Below, piece after piece: positions 44,043-51,973 of a stretch of DNA of 64,000 bases. The translations under genes and the position numbers were made by a program. The DNA is taken from the NCBI RefSeq assembly GCF_001618145.1, contig NZ_LQNF01000005.1, forward strand, positions 165,614 to 229,613, in the 5' to 3' direction. The notes under the pieces were generated by a model, which saw only the letters and a program-made list of their open reading frames with translations, had not been told where the DNA came from and did no database searches. The number at the start of each line of letters is the position of its first letter. The first letter of the stretch is position 1. The stretch comes from Oceanobacillus damuensis (GTDB lineage Bacteria > Bacillota > Bacilli > Bacillales > Amphibacillaceae).

Positions 44043-45620
44043 ATGACGATACAAGAAGAAGTACAGAAACGAAAAACATTTGCGATCATTTCGCATCCGG
44101 ATGCCGGGAAAACGACAATGACAGAGAAGCTGTTACTGTACGGAAATCTGATCCGCTCGGCAGGAACGGTAAAGGGAAAAAAATCAGGCAAGTTTGCGAC
44201 ATCGGATTGGATGGAAATCGAAAAACAACGTGGAATTTCCGTTACATCCAGTGTGATGAATTTCCCTTATGATGGACACTATGTCAATATCCTTGATACG
44301 CCAGGGCATGAAGACTTCAGTGAAGATACGTACCGCACGCTTACTGCAGTGGACAGTGTGGTTATGATCATTGATTCCACCAAAGGGATTGAAGCACAGA
44401 CATTGAAGCTTTTCAAAGTGTGCCGCATGCGGGGGATTCCGATTTTTACATTCATCAACAAATTGGACCGTGAAGGTAAGGAGCCGCTTGAGTTGCTTGA
44501 GGAAATTGAACAGGTGCTTGACATTGAAACCTATCCAATGAACTGGCCTGCCGGTATGGGTAAAGGATTCCTTGGAATTTTCGACCGTTACGGAAACCAA
44601 TTTGTCAAACATAATGCAGGCGAAGCAGAAACGTATATTCCGAATGATGAACTGGAACGTCCTGAGCATCAGGATCTTGTTACACACCCAACTTATGAAG
44701 CTGCAAAAGATGAGCTTGAACTGGTTGAAGAAGCTGGCGATCAATTTTCACTGCAATCTGTTTTGGATGGTGAGCAAACACCGGTATTTTTCGGCAGTGC
44801 CCTTGCGCCATTCGGTGTTCAGCTGTTTTTTGACACATTTATCAATATGGCACCAACACCGACACCAAGAAAATCCACAGAAGGACTTATTCAGCCGGAC
44901 AATCCCGATTTCTCTGGATTTATCTTTAAAATCCAGGCGAATATGAATCCTGCTCACCGGGACCGTGTTGCCTTTTTACGTGTCTGTTCCGGAAAATTCG
45001 AACGTGGCATGAGCGTAAAATTGCCCCGCACCGGTAAAGTATTCAAGCTTTCCCAGTCACAGCAAATGGTTGCATCTACAAGAGAAACAATTGATGAAGC
45101 ATATGCCGGTGACATTATCGGAGTTTATGATCCGAATGCATATCAGATTGGTGATACGCTGATGGAAGGCAAGGAGAAGTTCGAGTATGATGAACTTCCA
45201 CAATTCCCGCCGGAAGTGTTCAAAAAAGTAACGGCGAAAAACGTTCTGAAATCGAAGCAGTTCCGTAAAGGGATTGAGCAGCTTGTACAGGAAGGTGCCA
45301 TCCAATTATTCCGTGACAAACTGACAGATTCATTTATTTTGGGTGCGGTTGGTGAGCTTCAATATGATGTTTTTAAATACCGCATGCAAAATGAGTACAA
45401 TGCAGAAGTAATGTTCGAACCAATTGGTGAACGTATTCCGCGCTGGTTAAAAGATGATCAGGTTGATGAATCTCTATTTGATGGCGGAAATCTTCTATGC
45501 ACAGACCGGGATGGCAATCCTCTCGTCCTGTTCCGAAATGAATTTGCCCTGAACTGGTTCAAAGACAAAAATCCGAAAATAGAACTGATTGACCTATTTG
45601 AAGTGAACGAATACCGCTAG
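44043..45620 (+). CDS. prfC: Peptide chain release factor 3
   Basis: 525 residues, full length. RF3 is a GTPase that removes RF1 or RF2 from the ribosome after termination. G motifs: [15 protein letters not shown] (G1), GISVTSSVM (G2), [12 protein letters not shown] (G3), FINKLDRE (G4); domain 2 starts about residue 290 and the C terminus has [25 protein letters not shown] lies before the ATG. Stands alone with its own terminator. RF3 is not universal in Bacillales; this copy is intact. Confidence 0.95.
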   Translation: MTIQEEVQKRKTFAIISHPDAGKTTMTEKLLLYGNLIRSAGTVKGKKSGKFATSDWMEIEKQRGISVTSSVMNFPYDGHYVNILDTPGHEDFSEDTYRTLTAVDSVVMIIDSTKGIEAQTLKLFKVCRMRGIPIFTFINKLDREGKEPLELLEEIEQVLDIETYPMNWPAGMGKGFLGIFDRYGNQFVKHNAGEAETYIPNDELERPEHQDLVTHPTYEAAKDELELVEEAGDQFSLQSVLDGEQTPVFFGSALAPFGVQLFFDTFINMAPTPTPRKSTEGLIQPDNPDFSGFIFKIQANMNPAHRDRVAFLRVCSGKFERGMSVKLPRTGKVFKLSQSQQMVASTRETIDEAYAGDIIGVYDPNAYQIGDTLMEGKEKFEYDELPQFPPEVFKKVTAKNVLKSKQFRKGIEQLVQEGAIQLFRDKLTDSFILGAVGELQYDVFKYRMQNEYNAEVMFEPIGERIPRWLKDDQVDESLFDGGNLLCTDRDGNPLVLFRNEFALNWFKDKNPKIELIDLFEVNEYR

Positions 45621-45667
45621 CAAAAGCGAGTACCGGTCTACTCCCTTCCGGTAAAATAAATCATATT

Positions 45668-45703
45668 AAATCGTGTAACCCACTCTGGTTGCACGATTTT
45701 TTT
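45668..45703 (+). terminator. prfC terminator
   Basis: AAATCGTGTAACC and GGTTGCACGATTT arms with a T-run, 48 bases after the stop. Confidence 0.85.
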
Positions 45704-45860
45704 AAACGCTTCTTTTGTAATCTCTTTGCTTTATAAATTTCTTAATTGATATATAGTGCTGCATCAGAACATTTCCAATTTATCTAACCTCGAAATCTTC
45801 TTATTTTCTGTCTAGAAAACATTTTTCAGTGCAGTGGAACGAGTAATCGCATTTCACATA

Positions 45861-45899
45861 TTAGAAAACTTGGCATGCGCCAAGCCTTTCCGGCGTATG
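45861..45899 (+). repeat. Second dispersed repeat family, copy 2
   Basis: TTAGAAAACTTGGCATG, CGCCAAGCC, TTTCCGGCG. CTTGGC-ATGC-GCCAAG is a perfect hairpin. Matches 12074-12112. Followed by a 13-bp stem at 45917-45946 (CAAGTAAGAAAGT and its complement). Confidence 0.6.
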
Positions 45900-45916
45900 C
45901 CCTAGTTGCACTTATG

Positions 45917-45946
45917 CAAGTAAGAAAGTTTATACTTTCTTACTTG
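45917..45946. repeat. Perfect 13-bp inverted repeat
   Basis: CAAGTAAGAAAGT, loop TTAT, ACTTTCTTACTTG. Part of a row of four hairpins downstream of the metallophosphoesterase gene. It is not followed by a clear T-run. Confidence 0.65.
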
Positions 45947-45948
45947 CT

Positions 45949-45976
45949 AAAAAAACCACAGCTAAAAACGCTGTGG
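45949..45976 (-). terminator. Secondary terminator, metallophosphoesterase gene
   Basis: CCACAGC and GCTGTGG arms; the minus strand reads on into seven T. It is a backup to the terminator at 46016-46033. Confidence 0.65.
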
Positions 45977-46007
45977 CAGAACCAAAATTTTACCCTTTCT
46001 TATCTAT

Positions 46008-46033
46008 TAAAAAAACCGGATATCATTATCCGG
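46008..46033 (-). terminator. Primary terminator, metallophosphoesterase gene, overlapping its stop codon
   Basis: CCGGATA and TATCCGG arms followed by TTTTTTT on the minus strand. The gene's last codons and TAA stop (46026-46028) lie inside the hairpin. Confidence 0.8.
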
Positions 46034-46916
46034 CCACAACTGCAGAGTGGTCTAATTCTGCTGGTTTTTCTTCTGTTTTTTCCTCTATAGCAAGCTCCAG
46101 ATTATGAAATGTGATTTCCGGAAGACTTCCTAAACGAATATTCAATCCTGTTTGACCAAGTCCTTCACTAATATAAAACGTGCGATTCTTATAGTTTTGC
46201 AATCCCTTTACCATACTCATTCTGGCGAGTTTCCCCATCTTTATGAGATGATAAGGCTTTGGCCAATGGATCTGTCCGCCATGAAAATGACCGGATAATA
46301 AATAATCAAACGAATGGTCTTTCATTTCCAGTACGACATTTGGATCATGCGTAAATACAAGATTATAGCCATTTTCCAGGCCTTCATAAGATTTGGCCAA
46401 ATCACTGTGGCTTGTCCCAAAATCATCGATGCCAATAATGTTAATCTTCTTTCCGTCAATTTCCATGGATCTGTTTTCATTTTGAAGTGTTTCAATTCCG
46501 TAATCTTGCAGCAAATCTTTCAGTTGATGGAAATACGGATAACGCAACACGTAATCATGGTTCCCAAATACCGCGAACGTTCCGTAGGCAGGATCGAGCT
46601 CACGAAATGCCTGTAGATATGGAACAAGCTTTGGTAAGCTTCGTTTGCGATCGAGAAAATCTCCAGTCAATGCGATCATGTCGATATGCTGACCTTTCAG
46701 CTCCTTTAATAGACGTTCAGGTGTTATCGATATATTTTCAATATGCATATCTGAAATTTGCAGAATACGCAGCTGGTTGGCTTCGATTCTTGGAGACGGT
46801 GATTTTTCTTTTTTTATATGAATGTCATTGACTATAACTTTATGGGTATTTTTATTTCCTTTATAGAAAACGTAGGTTAATAGAATTAAAATAACGGTGA
46901 TCATTGCGTATAACAT
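46026..46916 (-). CDS. Membrane-anchored metallophosphoesterase (YkuE-like)
   Basis: 296 residues. One N-terminal membrane helix (MLYAMITVILILLTYVFYKG) places the catalytic domain outside. Calcineurin-like metal motifs: ISDMHIE, LTGDFLD, FGNHDYV, THDPNVV and LSGHFHGGQIHWP. The full sequence resembles YkuE/YpbG-type phosphodiesterases acting at the cell surface. ATG 46916 has GGGAGGGG at 7 bases; the longer frame does not. The C-terminal 20 residues are acidic and probably disordered. Confidence 0.88.
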   Translation of the reverse strand: MLYAMITVILILLTYVFYKGNKNTHKVIVNDIHIKKEKSPSPRIEANQLRILQISDMHIENISITPERLLKELKGQHIDMIALTGDFLDRKRSLPKLVPYLQAFRELDPAYGTFAVFGNHDYVLRYPYFHQLKDLLQDYGIETLQNENRSMEIDGKKINIIGIDDFGTSHSDLAKSYEGLENGYNLVFTHDPNVVLEMKDHSFDYLLSGHFHGGQIHWPKPYHLIKMGKLARMSMVKGLQNYKNRTFYISEGLGQTGLNIRLGSLPEITFHNLELAIEEKTEEKPAELDHSAVVAG

Positions 46917-46961
46917 TTTATCCCCTCCCTGGACTATTATAAAGGATATGGGAGGCAATAA

Positions 46962-47147
46962 TCATTTGTAATATATGGATGGGCTTCCAGTCAAATGTGC
47001 TTGTATTTCTGCATCAGCCGACTTTTTGGCATAACGCGTACATTTATCATAAATAGGACAATCAAATCCCAAACAGATATAAAATAATTTCGCAATGGTA
47101 TGTTCATTCCAGTTCTCCTTGTCCGTAATACACCATATATTGCACAC
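46962..47147 (-). CDS. Doubtful small cysteine-containing protein
   Basis: A 61-residue frame whose last part (LFYICLGFDCPIYDKCTRYAKKS) has spaced cysteines like a small metal-binding protein. It has no good start: the only strong ribosome site, AAGGAG, leads 7 bases later to an ATG in a different frame (38 residues, MNIPLRNYFISVWD). Either a frameshift, a non-standard start, or neither frame is real. Confidence 0.3.
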   Translation of the reverse strand: MCNIWCITDKENWNEHTIAKLFYICLGFDCPIYDKCTRYAKKSADAEIQAHLTGSPSIYYK

Positions 47148-47235
47148 GATAGCATTTACTATTACTGGAAGTTTTAGGTTGGAGCGAATGAAATTACTAT
47201 TCCATCACAAACTAAAACAGAAGGAGACGAATGCT

Positions 47236-48333
47236 ATGCACCGTATTTTATTTATGCCATTATTACAAATACCTTCTGGACATCATCATGTTGCTGACTG
47301 CATCCAGGAACAACTTAAACAATCAGCAGATGATTTTCTATGTGAAAAAGTTGAGTTGTTGTCCTATCGCTCCGTCAGTCTGGAAAAATTCATATCATTT
47401 GTCTATTTACAGTGGATTCAAAAGTTCCCAAGCATCTATAGTAAAACGTATAAACAGCTGGCAGTTAAAAAAGAAATGCATAATAAACATTACTACCTGT
47501 ATGAAGCCCTGTTTTTGAAACAGGTTCAGCAAATTATTGATGATGCGAAACCTGATCTCGTCATTTGTACGCACGCCCTTCCTTCCTATCTTCTTAACCG
47601 TATGAAAAAGAGAAACCTATGGTCGGGCAGGATAGTCAATATATACACCGACTATTTCATTAATGATTTGTGGGGAATGGACGGGGTAGATTACCATTTT
47701 ATACCGTGTATGGAAGTGAAAAATAAATTGCTCGGAAAAGGAGTGGACCCGACGCAAGCTATTGTTACTGGAATTCCAATCCACCCAGTGTTCACTAAGA
47801 AACGTGATTCCAAAGAGGTTAAAGCCAAATACAATGTATTAATCAGCGGCGGCAATATGGGGACTGGTTCCATTGAAAGGCTGATCCGTCAACTCCACCC
47901 ATCTGGGGTGGTTACTTACGATGTTCTGTGCGGTAAAAACGAAAGGTTATTTCAGACAATTAAACAGATGAACCATCCTTCTATAAAAGCTCTTGGATAT
48001 ATCCGTACAAAAGAAGAAATGAATCACCTATATAATCTTGCTGACGCGATTATTACAAAACCTGGCGGGGTCACCATTACCGAATGCCTATGGAAAAAAA
48101 TTCCGATCTTTGTGTATGATGCGCTACCAGGACAGGAAGAAATCAATTTAAATTATTTAAAAAGCAAAGGGTTAATCCACCATCTGGATAATTGGGATAC
48201 AGCAACAGATTTGGAATTTATTCTTATCGAACAATTAAAAAATGATTCTCTACATTTCCAGAAAAGCTCACAAGCATTTATTGACAGCATCGAAAACCAT
48301 AACATCCCCCAACTCATCCGCAATATCTTATAG
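47236..48333 (+). CDS. GT28-type glycosyltransferase (MGDG synthase/UgtP-like)
   Basis: 365 residues. N-terminal LFMPLLQIPSGHHHVADCIQEQL is the acceptor-side glycine/histidine loop of MGDG synthase/UgtP-type enzymes; the C-terminal UDP-sugar region shows VLISGGNMGTGSIERLI, ADAIITKPGGVTITECLWKKIPIFVYDALPGQEEIN. It probably transfers a sugar to a lipid acceptor at the membrane. ATG 47236 has AAGGAG at 9 bases. Compared with UgtP it may make glycolipid anchors, for example for LTA; this is inference. A repeat begins one base after the stop. Confidence 0.85.
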   Translation: MHRILFMPLLQIPSGHHHVADCIQEQLKQSADDFLCEKVELLSYRSVSLEKFISFVYLQWIQKFPSIYSKTYKQLAVKKEMHNKHYYLYEALFLKQVQQIIDDAKPDLVICTHALPSYLLNRMKKRNLWSGRIVNIYTDYFINDLWGMDGVDYHFIPCMEVKNKLLGKGVDPTQAIVTGIPIHPVFTKKRDSKEVKAKYNVLISGGNMGTGSIERLIRQLHPSGVVTYDVLCGKNERLFQTIKQMNHPSIKALGYIRTKEEMNHLYNLADAIITKPGGVTITECLWKKIPIFVYDALPGQEEINLNYLKSKGLIHHLDNWDTATDLEFILIEQLKNDSLHFQKSSQAFIDSIENHNIPQLIRNIL

Positions 48334-48334
48334 G

Positions 48335-48373
48335 GGTGCCTGTCACTCCCCGGTTTTTGTCAAATATTGTCGA
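48335..48373 (+). repeat. Dispersed 3'-end repeat copy
   Basis: GGTGCCTGTCACTCCCCGG, TTTTTGTCAA, ATATTGTCGAC. Starts one base after the glycosyltransferase stop. Confidence 0.85.
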
Positions 48374-48478
48374 CAGCTTTATATCGCAAATGATGCTGGT
48401 TATCCTGTTTTTTCCACTCATTATTGGGGTTAGATTCGCCATACTAAGAAAACCTTGAATGGATAAGGAGTGATTCAT

Positions 48479-48685
48479 ATGGGTGAAGGTTCACAGTTTC
48501 GTGCTGGTCAAAAAGCTCCTAATAACGGGGTATATATAGAAGTTGGTGAAACTGGAAGCAATGTAAACGACCCACAGCAAATTCAGCTCAGTGCCGGAGA
48601 CAAATTTCCGGAGAATACCAATCAAAACCGCATCTGGGTAAACAAACGCAAACTATTCAGTCCTGGAGTCCAAGGAAGACAATAA
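48479..48685 (+). CDS. yjzC: YjzC-family protein
   Basis: 68 residues, MGEGSQFRAGQKAPNNGVYI followed by EVGETGSNVNDPQQIQLSAGDKFPE, very close to B. subtilis YjzC. AAGGAG lies 8 bases before ATG 48479; a GTG nine bases earlier is too close to it. The function of YjzC is unknown. It is soluble and has no cysteine. Confidence 0.88.
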   Translation: MGEGSQFRAGQKAPNNGVYIEVGETGSNVNDPQQIQLSAGDKFPENTNQNRIWVNKRKLFSPGVQGRQ

Positions 48686-48701
48686 ACCGGCAAGCCCGGG
48701 T

Positions 48702-48731
48702 GGTGCCTGTCACTTCCCGGTTTTTGTCGAA
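48702..48731 (+). repeat. Dispersed 3'-end repeat copy
   Basis: GGTGCCTGTCACTTCCCGG, TTTTTGTCGAA. Starts 16 bases after the yjzC stop, same orientation. Confidence 0.85.
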
Positions 48732-48881
48732 AAAATGGTGTGACCACTTTCACTCACTGAATTCTATTGGAATTCCTTTCTGGTTTCATTCTCTAAGTAC
48801 CCAAACAGCCCCAAACTTCTTATTGTCCCTCCTCCTTCAGATTGAAGTCGGAATCGCCAAGAATTTCTACCCCCATAAACC

Positions 48882-48912
48882 AAAAAGCCCTGCAGCAACA
48901 AGCTGCAGGGCT
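48882..48912 (-). terminator. Uracil permease terminator
   Basis: AGCCCTGCAG and CTGCAGGGCT arms; the minus strand runs on into TTTTT. 15 bases after the permease stop. Confidence 0.82.
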
Positions 48913-48926
48913 CTTCAAAATTAATT

Positions 48927-50189
48927 CTATTCATTCGATAATTTCAATACATCAAGCAATTTAAAGAACAGGCTGACAATGATTGCTACAATTGTAGCGA
49001 GCCCCATTCCAGCAAGTGCAACATCACCGATCTGGATGGATGCTCCACTGATGCCGATTGCAAGCACGACACATGTCAAGATAAGGTTTTGGGAATTGTT
49101 GTAGTTCACTTGCTGTTCCACAAGCATCCGCAGACCACTGACCGCTATAATACCAAACAGCAGTAGGGAAATCCCGCCCATTACAGGTCCGGGAATAGAA
49201 GAAATCAAGGCAGCCAATTTACCGAAGAAGGATAGTACGATGGCTACAACTGCCGCTCCACCGATAATCCAAGTGGAATACACACGTGTGATTGCCAATA
49301 CACCGATATTCTCACCGTAAGTTGTATTCGGTGTCGAACCGAAGAAGCTGGAAATCATTGTTGAAATACCATTCCCAAACAACGAACGATCAAGTCCTGG
49401 ATCTTTTACAAGGTCCTTTTTTACAATATTGCCTGTTACGACCAGGTGGCCGATATGCTCAGGCACAAGCACAAGTGCCGCCGGTAAAATGATCAGGATA
49501 TCTGACAAGTTAAACTCAATCTGATAGAATGTCGGCATCTGAAACCATGCCGCTTCCCTAACTTCCGTATAATCAACAATACCAAACATGGTTGCGATAA
49601 CATACCCTGTCACAATTCCAAGCAAAATCGGAATGATTTTTAAGAAACCACGCATTGTCACCCAGTAAACGATTGTCGCTCCAAGGGTAAGCAATGATAC
49701 AGTGATTGCTGTGGTGTCACGGGGTACATCCGGTTGTGCAACCAGGCCAGCCATATCAGCCGCAACGGGTACGAGTTCAAGCCCGATCACTGCCACGATT
49801 GCCCCCATTGCAGCTGGAGGAAAAATAACATCGATCCATGATGTTCCGACGAATTTTACTATAATTCCTACCAAAACAAGCACGAGACCTACAACAAAGA
49901 ATCCACCCAATGCCGCTCCATATCCGCCACCGGTTGTCAGAACCGCCATTACCGGTGATATAAAAGCAAAACTGGATCCAAGATATGCCGGAATTTTCCC
50001 TTTCGTAATAAAAATATAAAGTAACGTTCCCAGACCGTTCATAAGCAGGATTGTGGCTGGATCAACACCAAACAGAATTGGTACTAAAACGGTCGAACCG
50101 AACATCGCAAATAAGTGCTGTATACTTAAAGGTAAACTCTGTAATAATGGTAACCGTTCATCGACCTGAATTTCACGTTGTTTCATCAT
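48927..50189 (-). CDS. uraA: Uracil permease (NCS2 family)
   Basis: 420 residues, about 14 helices. NCS2 motifs: LPLSIQHLFAMFGSTVLVPILFG at the start, AYLGSSFAFISP, PPAAMGAIVAVIGLELVPVA, LVPEHIGHLVVTGNIV with the transport glutamate, and FGSTPNTTYGENIGVLAITRVYS. These follow UraA/PyrP, uracil:proton symporters. AGGAGAG precedes the ATG. A PyrR-type attenuator lies in the leader, so expression should fall when UMP is plentiful. Usually pyrP is in the pyr operon; here it stands alone. Confidence 0.93.
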   Translation of the reverse strand: MMKQREIQVDERLPLLQSLPLSIQHLFAMFGSTVLVPILFGVDPATILLMNGLGTLLYIFITKGKIPAYLGSSFAFISPVMAVLTTGGGYGAALGGFFVVGLVLVLVGIIVKFVGTSWIDVIFPPAAMGAIVAVIGLELVPVAADMAGLVAQPDVPRDTTAITVSLLTLGATIVYWVTMRGFLKIIPILLGIVTGYVIATMFGIVDYTEVREAAWFQMPTFYQIEFNLSDILIILPAALVLVPEHIGHLVVTGNIVKKDLVKDPGLDRSLFGNGISTMISSFFGSTPNTTYGENIGVLAITRVYSTWIIGGAAVVAIVLSFFGKLAALISSIPGPVMGGISLLLFGIIAVSGLRMLVEQQVNYNNSQNLILTCVVLAIGISGASIQIGDVALAGMGLATIVAIIVSLFFKLLDVLKLSNE

Positions 50190-50211
50190 GTTCTCTCCTC
50201 TGCCTCCATAT

Positions 50212-50357
50212 AAAAAACACCCTGCCCGGGCGACCTGGCAAGGTGAATGTAAGCAGCAAAGGAAACAGGCAATGCCCGTTTTCTACGATTGAACATGGAA
50301 CATGAACAATCAATCCGCTTCAACCTTACCAGTCTCACAGGACTGATTTAAAGGTGA
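50212..50357 (-). promoter_or_regulatory. PyrR-controlled transcription attenuator
   Basis: On the minus strand the leader first shows a stem-loop with AGTCCTGTGAGACT (50331-50347 region), which fits the PyrR binding loop consensus ARUCCNGNGAGGYU apart from one base. Further on, CACCTTGCC and GGGCAGGGTG (50218-50245) form a terminator with six T, 22 bases before the start codon. Confidence 0.8.
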
Positions 50358-50421
50358 ATTCATGAAGTTGTTGATGTTATTATCACAAACATCCATATAT
50401 AATGTCAAGCTTTTTTTAAAC

Positions 50422-50880
50422 TTATTCCTCTATCTTCATTTCGAAAATTTCCTTATCTCCATCCCATTCCACCACAACTTCAATCACATCATTACCTCTT
50501 ACGACAATGCTATCATGCATCCCGCCGGCCTTAAACACCTTGCTGGTTAATGGCTCCTCAAAACTCTCGGATGTACTTCTCTTTCTCCTGGGAGATTCAA
50601 AGCTGTAATAAAAATCCTTTATTTCCGCTAATTCACGGTCTGTACCCTTAAATGTCAGTGTAAAATCATCTTTTGAGTTTGCATCATACTGTCCTTTTCC
50701 TCCACGGTCAAAAAACTTCTCTTCCCCATCCATTCGATAAACTGCCTTCCAATTCTCGCTCTCTCCAATAAAAGTATAGTTATGTCTGATTTTTTCCCCA
50801 CCTGCATCTATCACAAAATAACTTATAGTAAGTAACAGCATTGCACCCACAACAACAAAAAGAACCTTTTTCAGATTCAA
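50422..50880 (-). CDS. Hypothetical membrane-anchored or secreted protein
   Basis: 152 residues. One N-terminal helix (LKKVLFVVVGAMLLLTISYFVI) is a signal anchor or signal peptide; the rest is an extracellular domain of mixed charge (HNYTFIGESENWKAVYRMDG, FYYSFESPRRKRSTSESFE, VVEWDGDKEIFEMKIEE). No cysteine for lipid attachment. TTG start at 50880 behind GGGAGG at 7 bases. Family not recognised. It is downstream of trmB on the same strand, with a terminator-like hairpin between. Confidence 0.7.
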   Translation of the reverse strand: MNLKKVLFVVVGAMLLLTISYFVIDAGGEKIRHNYTFIGESENWKAVYRMDGEEKFFDRGGKGQYDANSKDDFTLTFKGTDRELAEIKDFYYSFESPRRKRSTSESFEEPLTSKVFKAGGMHDSIVVRGNDVIEVVVEWDGDKEIFEMKIEE

Positions 50881-50930
50881 ACCATAGCCTCCCTTAATTA
50901 ACGAAATTTTCTTACTATTAGTATAACAGA

Positions 50931-50963
50931 AAAGACCACCATTATAAACCTATGATGGTCTTT
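50931..50963 (-). terminator. trmB terminator
   Basis: AAAGACC..CAT and ATGATGGTCTTT arms, 10 bases past the trmB stop. Confidence 0.7.
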
Positions 50964-50972
50964 ACCGCTTTA

Positions 50973-51608
50973 TTAAAAACTTGCCCGACTCCTATATATT
51001 ACCTGCCCCTTGGCTGCAAATTTCTCTTCATATTCTGTCATTACATTCAACGGATCATTAACCGCATGCAAATCCAGATTCACTTCTTCAAGCTTCATGC
51101 CAAATTGGTTAAAACTGACAAGCGAATACTCGAATAACCCTCGATTATCCGTTTTAAATATAACTTTCCCCGTCGGATCCAGAACCTCTTTATATTGCTC
51201 CAAGAATGTATGGTATGTCAGCCTTCTTTTCTCATGGCGGTTTTTTGGCCATGGATCGGAAAAGTTCAGGTAGATGGTGGCAACTTCATTTTCGGCAAAA
51301 ATCTCCCTCAGATCTGCTGCATTTTCGTTTAAGAGGAGTAAATTTTCAACTTCTGCATCAACCACTTTCTGTGCGGCTGAAACGATAATGCTTTTTGCCA
51401 TTTCGATTCCGATAAAATTTATATCGGGATGTTGTTTGGCCATTCCAACGAGAAACTGCCCTTTCCCTGTACCAACTTCAATATGGATTGGTCGATCATT
51501 TTCAAATACGGATTGCCATTTTCCTTTATGTTCGGCTGCATTCGGAATAACTATATGATCGTTTTCCTTTAAAAAATCATCAGCCCATGGTTTATGTCTT
51601 TGACGCAT
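50973..51608 (-). CDS. trmB: tRNA (guanine-N7-)-methyltransferase
   Basis: 211 residues. Makes m7G46 in tRNA using SAM. Motifs: IHIEVGTGKGQFLVGMA (SAM loop, about 42-58), NFIGIEMAKSI, YLNFSDPWPKNRHEKRRLTY (the TrmB signature) and FKTDNRGLFEYS. Corresponds to B. subtilis YtmQ. The neighbours ytzH and ytmP are the same as in B. subtilis, which supports the whole block. ATG follows GAGGGAA. Confidence 0.96.
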   Translation of the reverse strand: MRQRHKPWADDFLKENDHIVIPNAAEHKGKWQSVFENDRPIHIEVGTGKGQFLVGMAKQHPDINFIGIEMAKSIIVSAAQKVVDAEVENLLLLNENAADLREIFAENEVATIYLNFSDPWPKNRHEKRRLTYHTFLEQYKEVLDPTGKVIFKTDNRGLFEYSLVSFNQFGMKLEEVNLDLHAVNDPLNVMTEYEEKFAAKGQVIYRSRASF

Positions 51609-51682
51609 TGTGTTCCCTCGCTTTACTTGCTTTTTGAATAGAAAAATAAAAACAGACTAAACTAATCCCTGAGGTGATTATC

Positions 51683-51973
51683 ATGACGCTTGACGTCAAC
51701 AATCAATTAACACTGCTTCTCGATATTTTGGATGAACAACAAATTGACTGCTGTGCCAGTGTCAGTGAATACCAGCAGATAAAGCGTTTAGTCAAATCGA
51801 TGCTGGCAAACGACAGCATTGCTGATGAACAATTGCTTCGTCTGCTTCCCGATATATATAATTATGGCAGACAAGGCGAATCAGCGCAAAGTCAGCCGGA
51901 TCATATCACATTAAATAAAAATAATCTGGATAATTGGATAAGTGCTATACAGCAAAACACTACTTTAGAATAG
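51683..51973 (+). CDS. ytzH: YtzH-like protein
   Basis: 96 residues, mostly helical (LTLLLDILDEQQIDCCASVSEYQQIKRLVKSMLAN). The sequence and its place between trmB and ytmP identify YtzH. GAGGTGATTATC precedes ATG 51683. Its 3' end overlaps that of the convergent ytmP by 14 bases, and I see no terminator between them. Function unknown. Confidence 0.85.
   Translation: MTLDVNNQLTLLLDILDEQQIDCCASVSEYQQIKRLVKSMLANDSIADEQLLRLLPDIYNYGRQGESAQSQPDHITLNKNNLDNWISAIQQNTTLE

Noticed and set aside
44184..44744. 186-codon minus-strand frame inside prfC
   Set aside because: Antisense shadow of a conserved gene; its translation resembles no family.
5509..48731. Dispersed repeat copies as insertion-sequence ends
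   Set aside because: No transposase frame or paired ends are found around any copy, and the units are only 30-70 bases.
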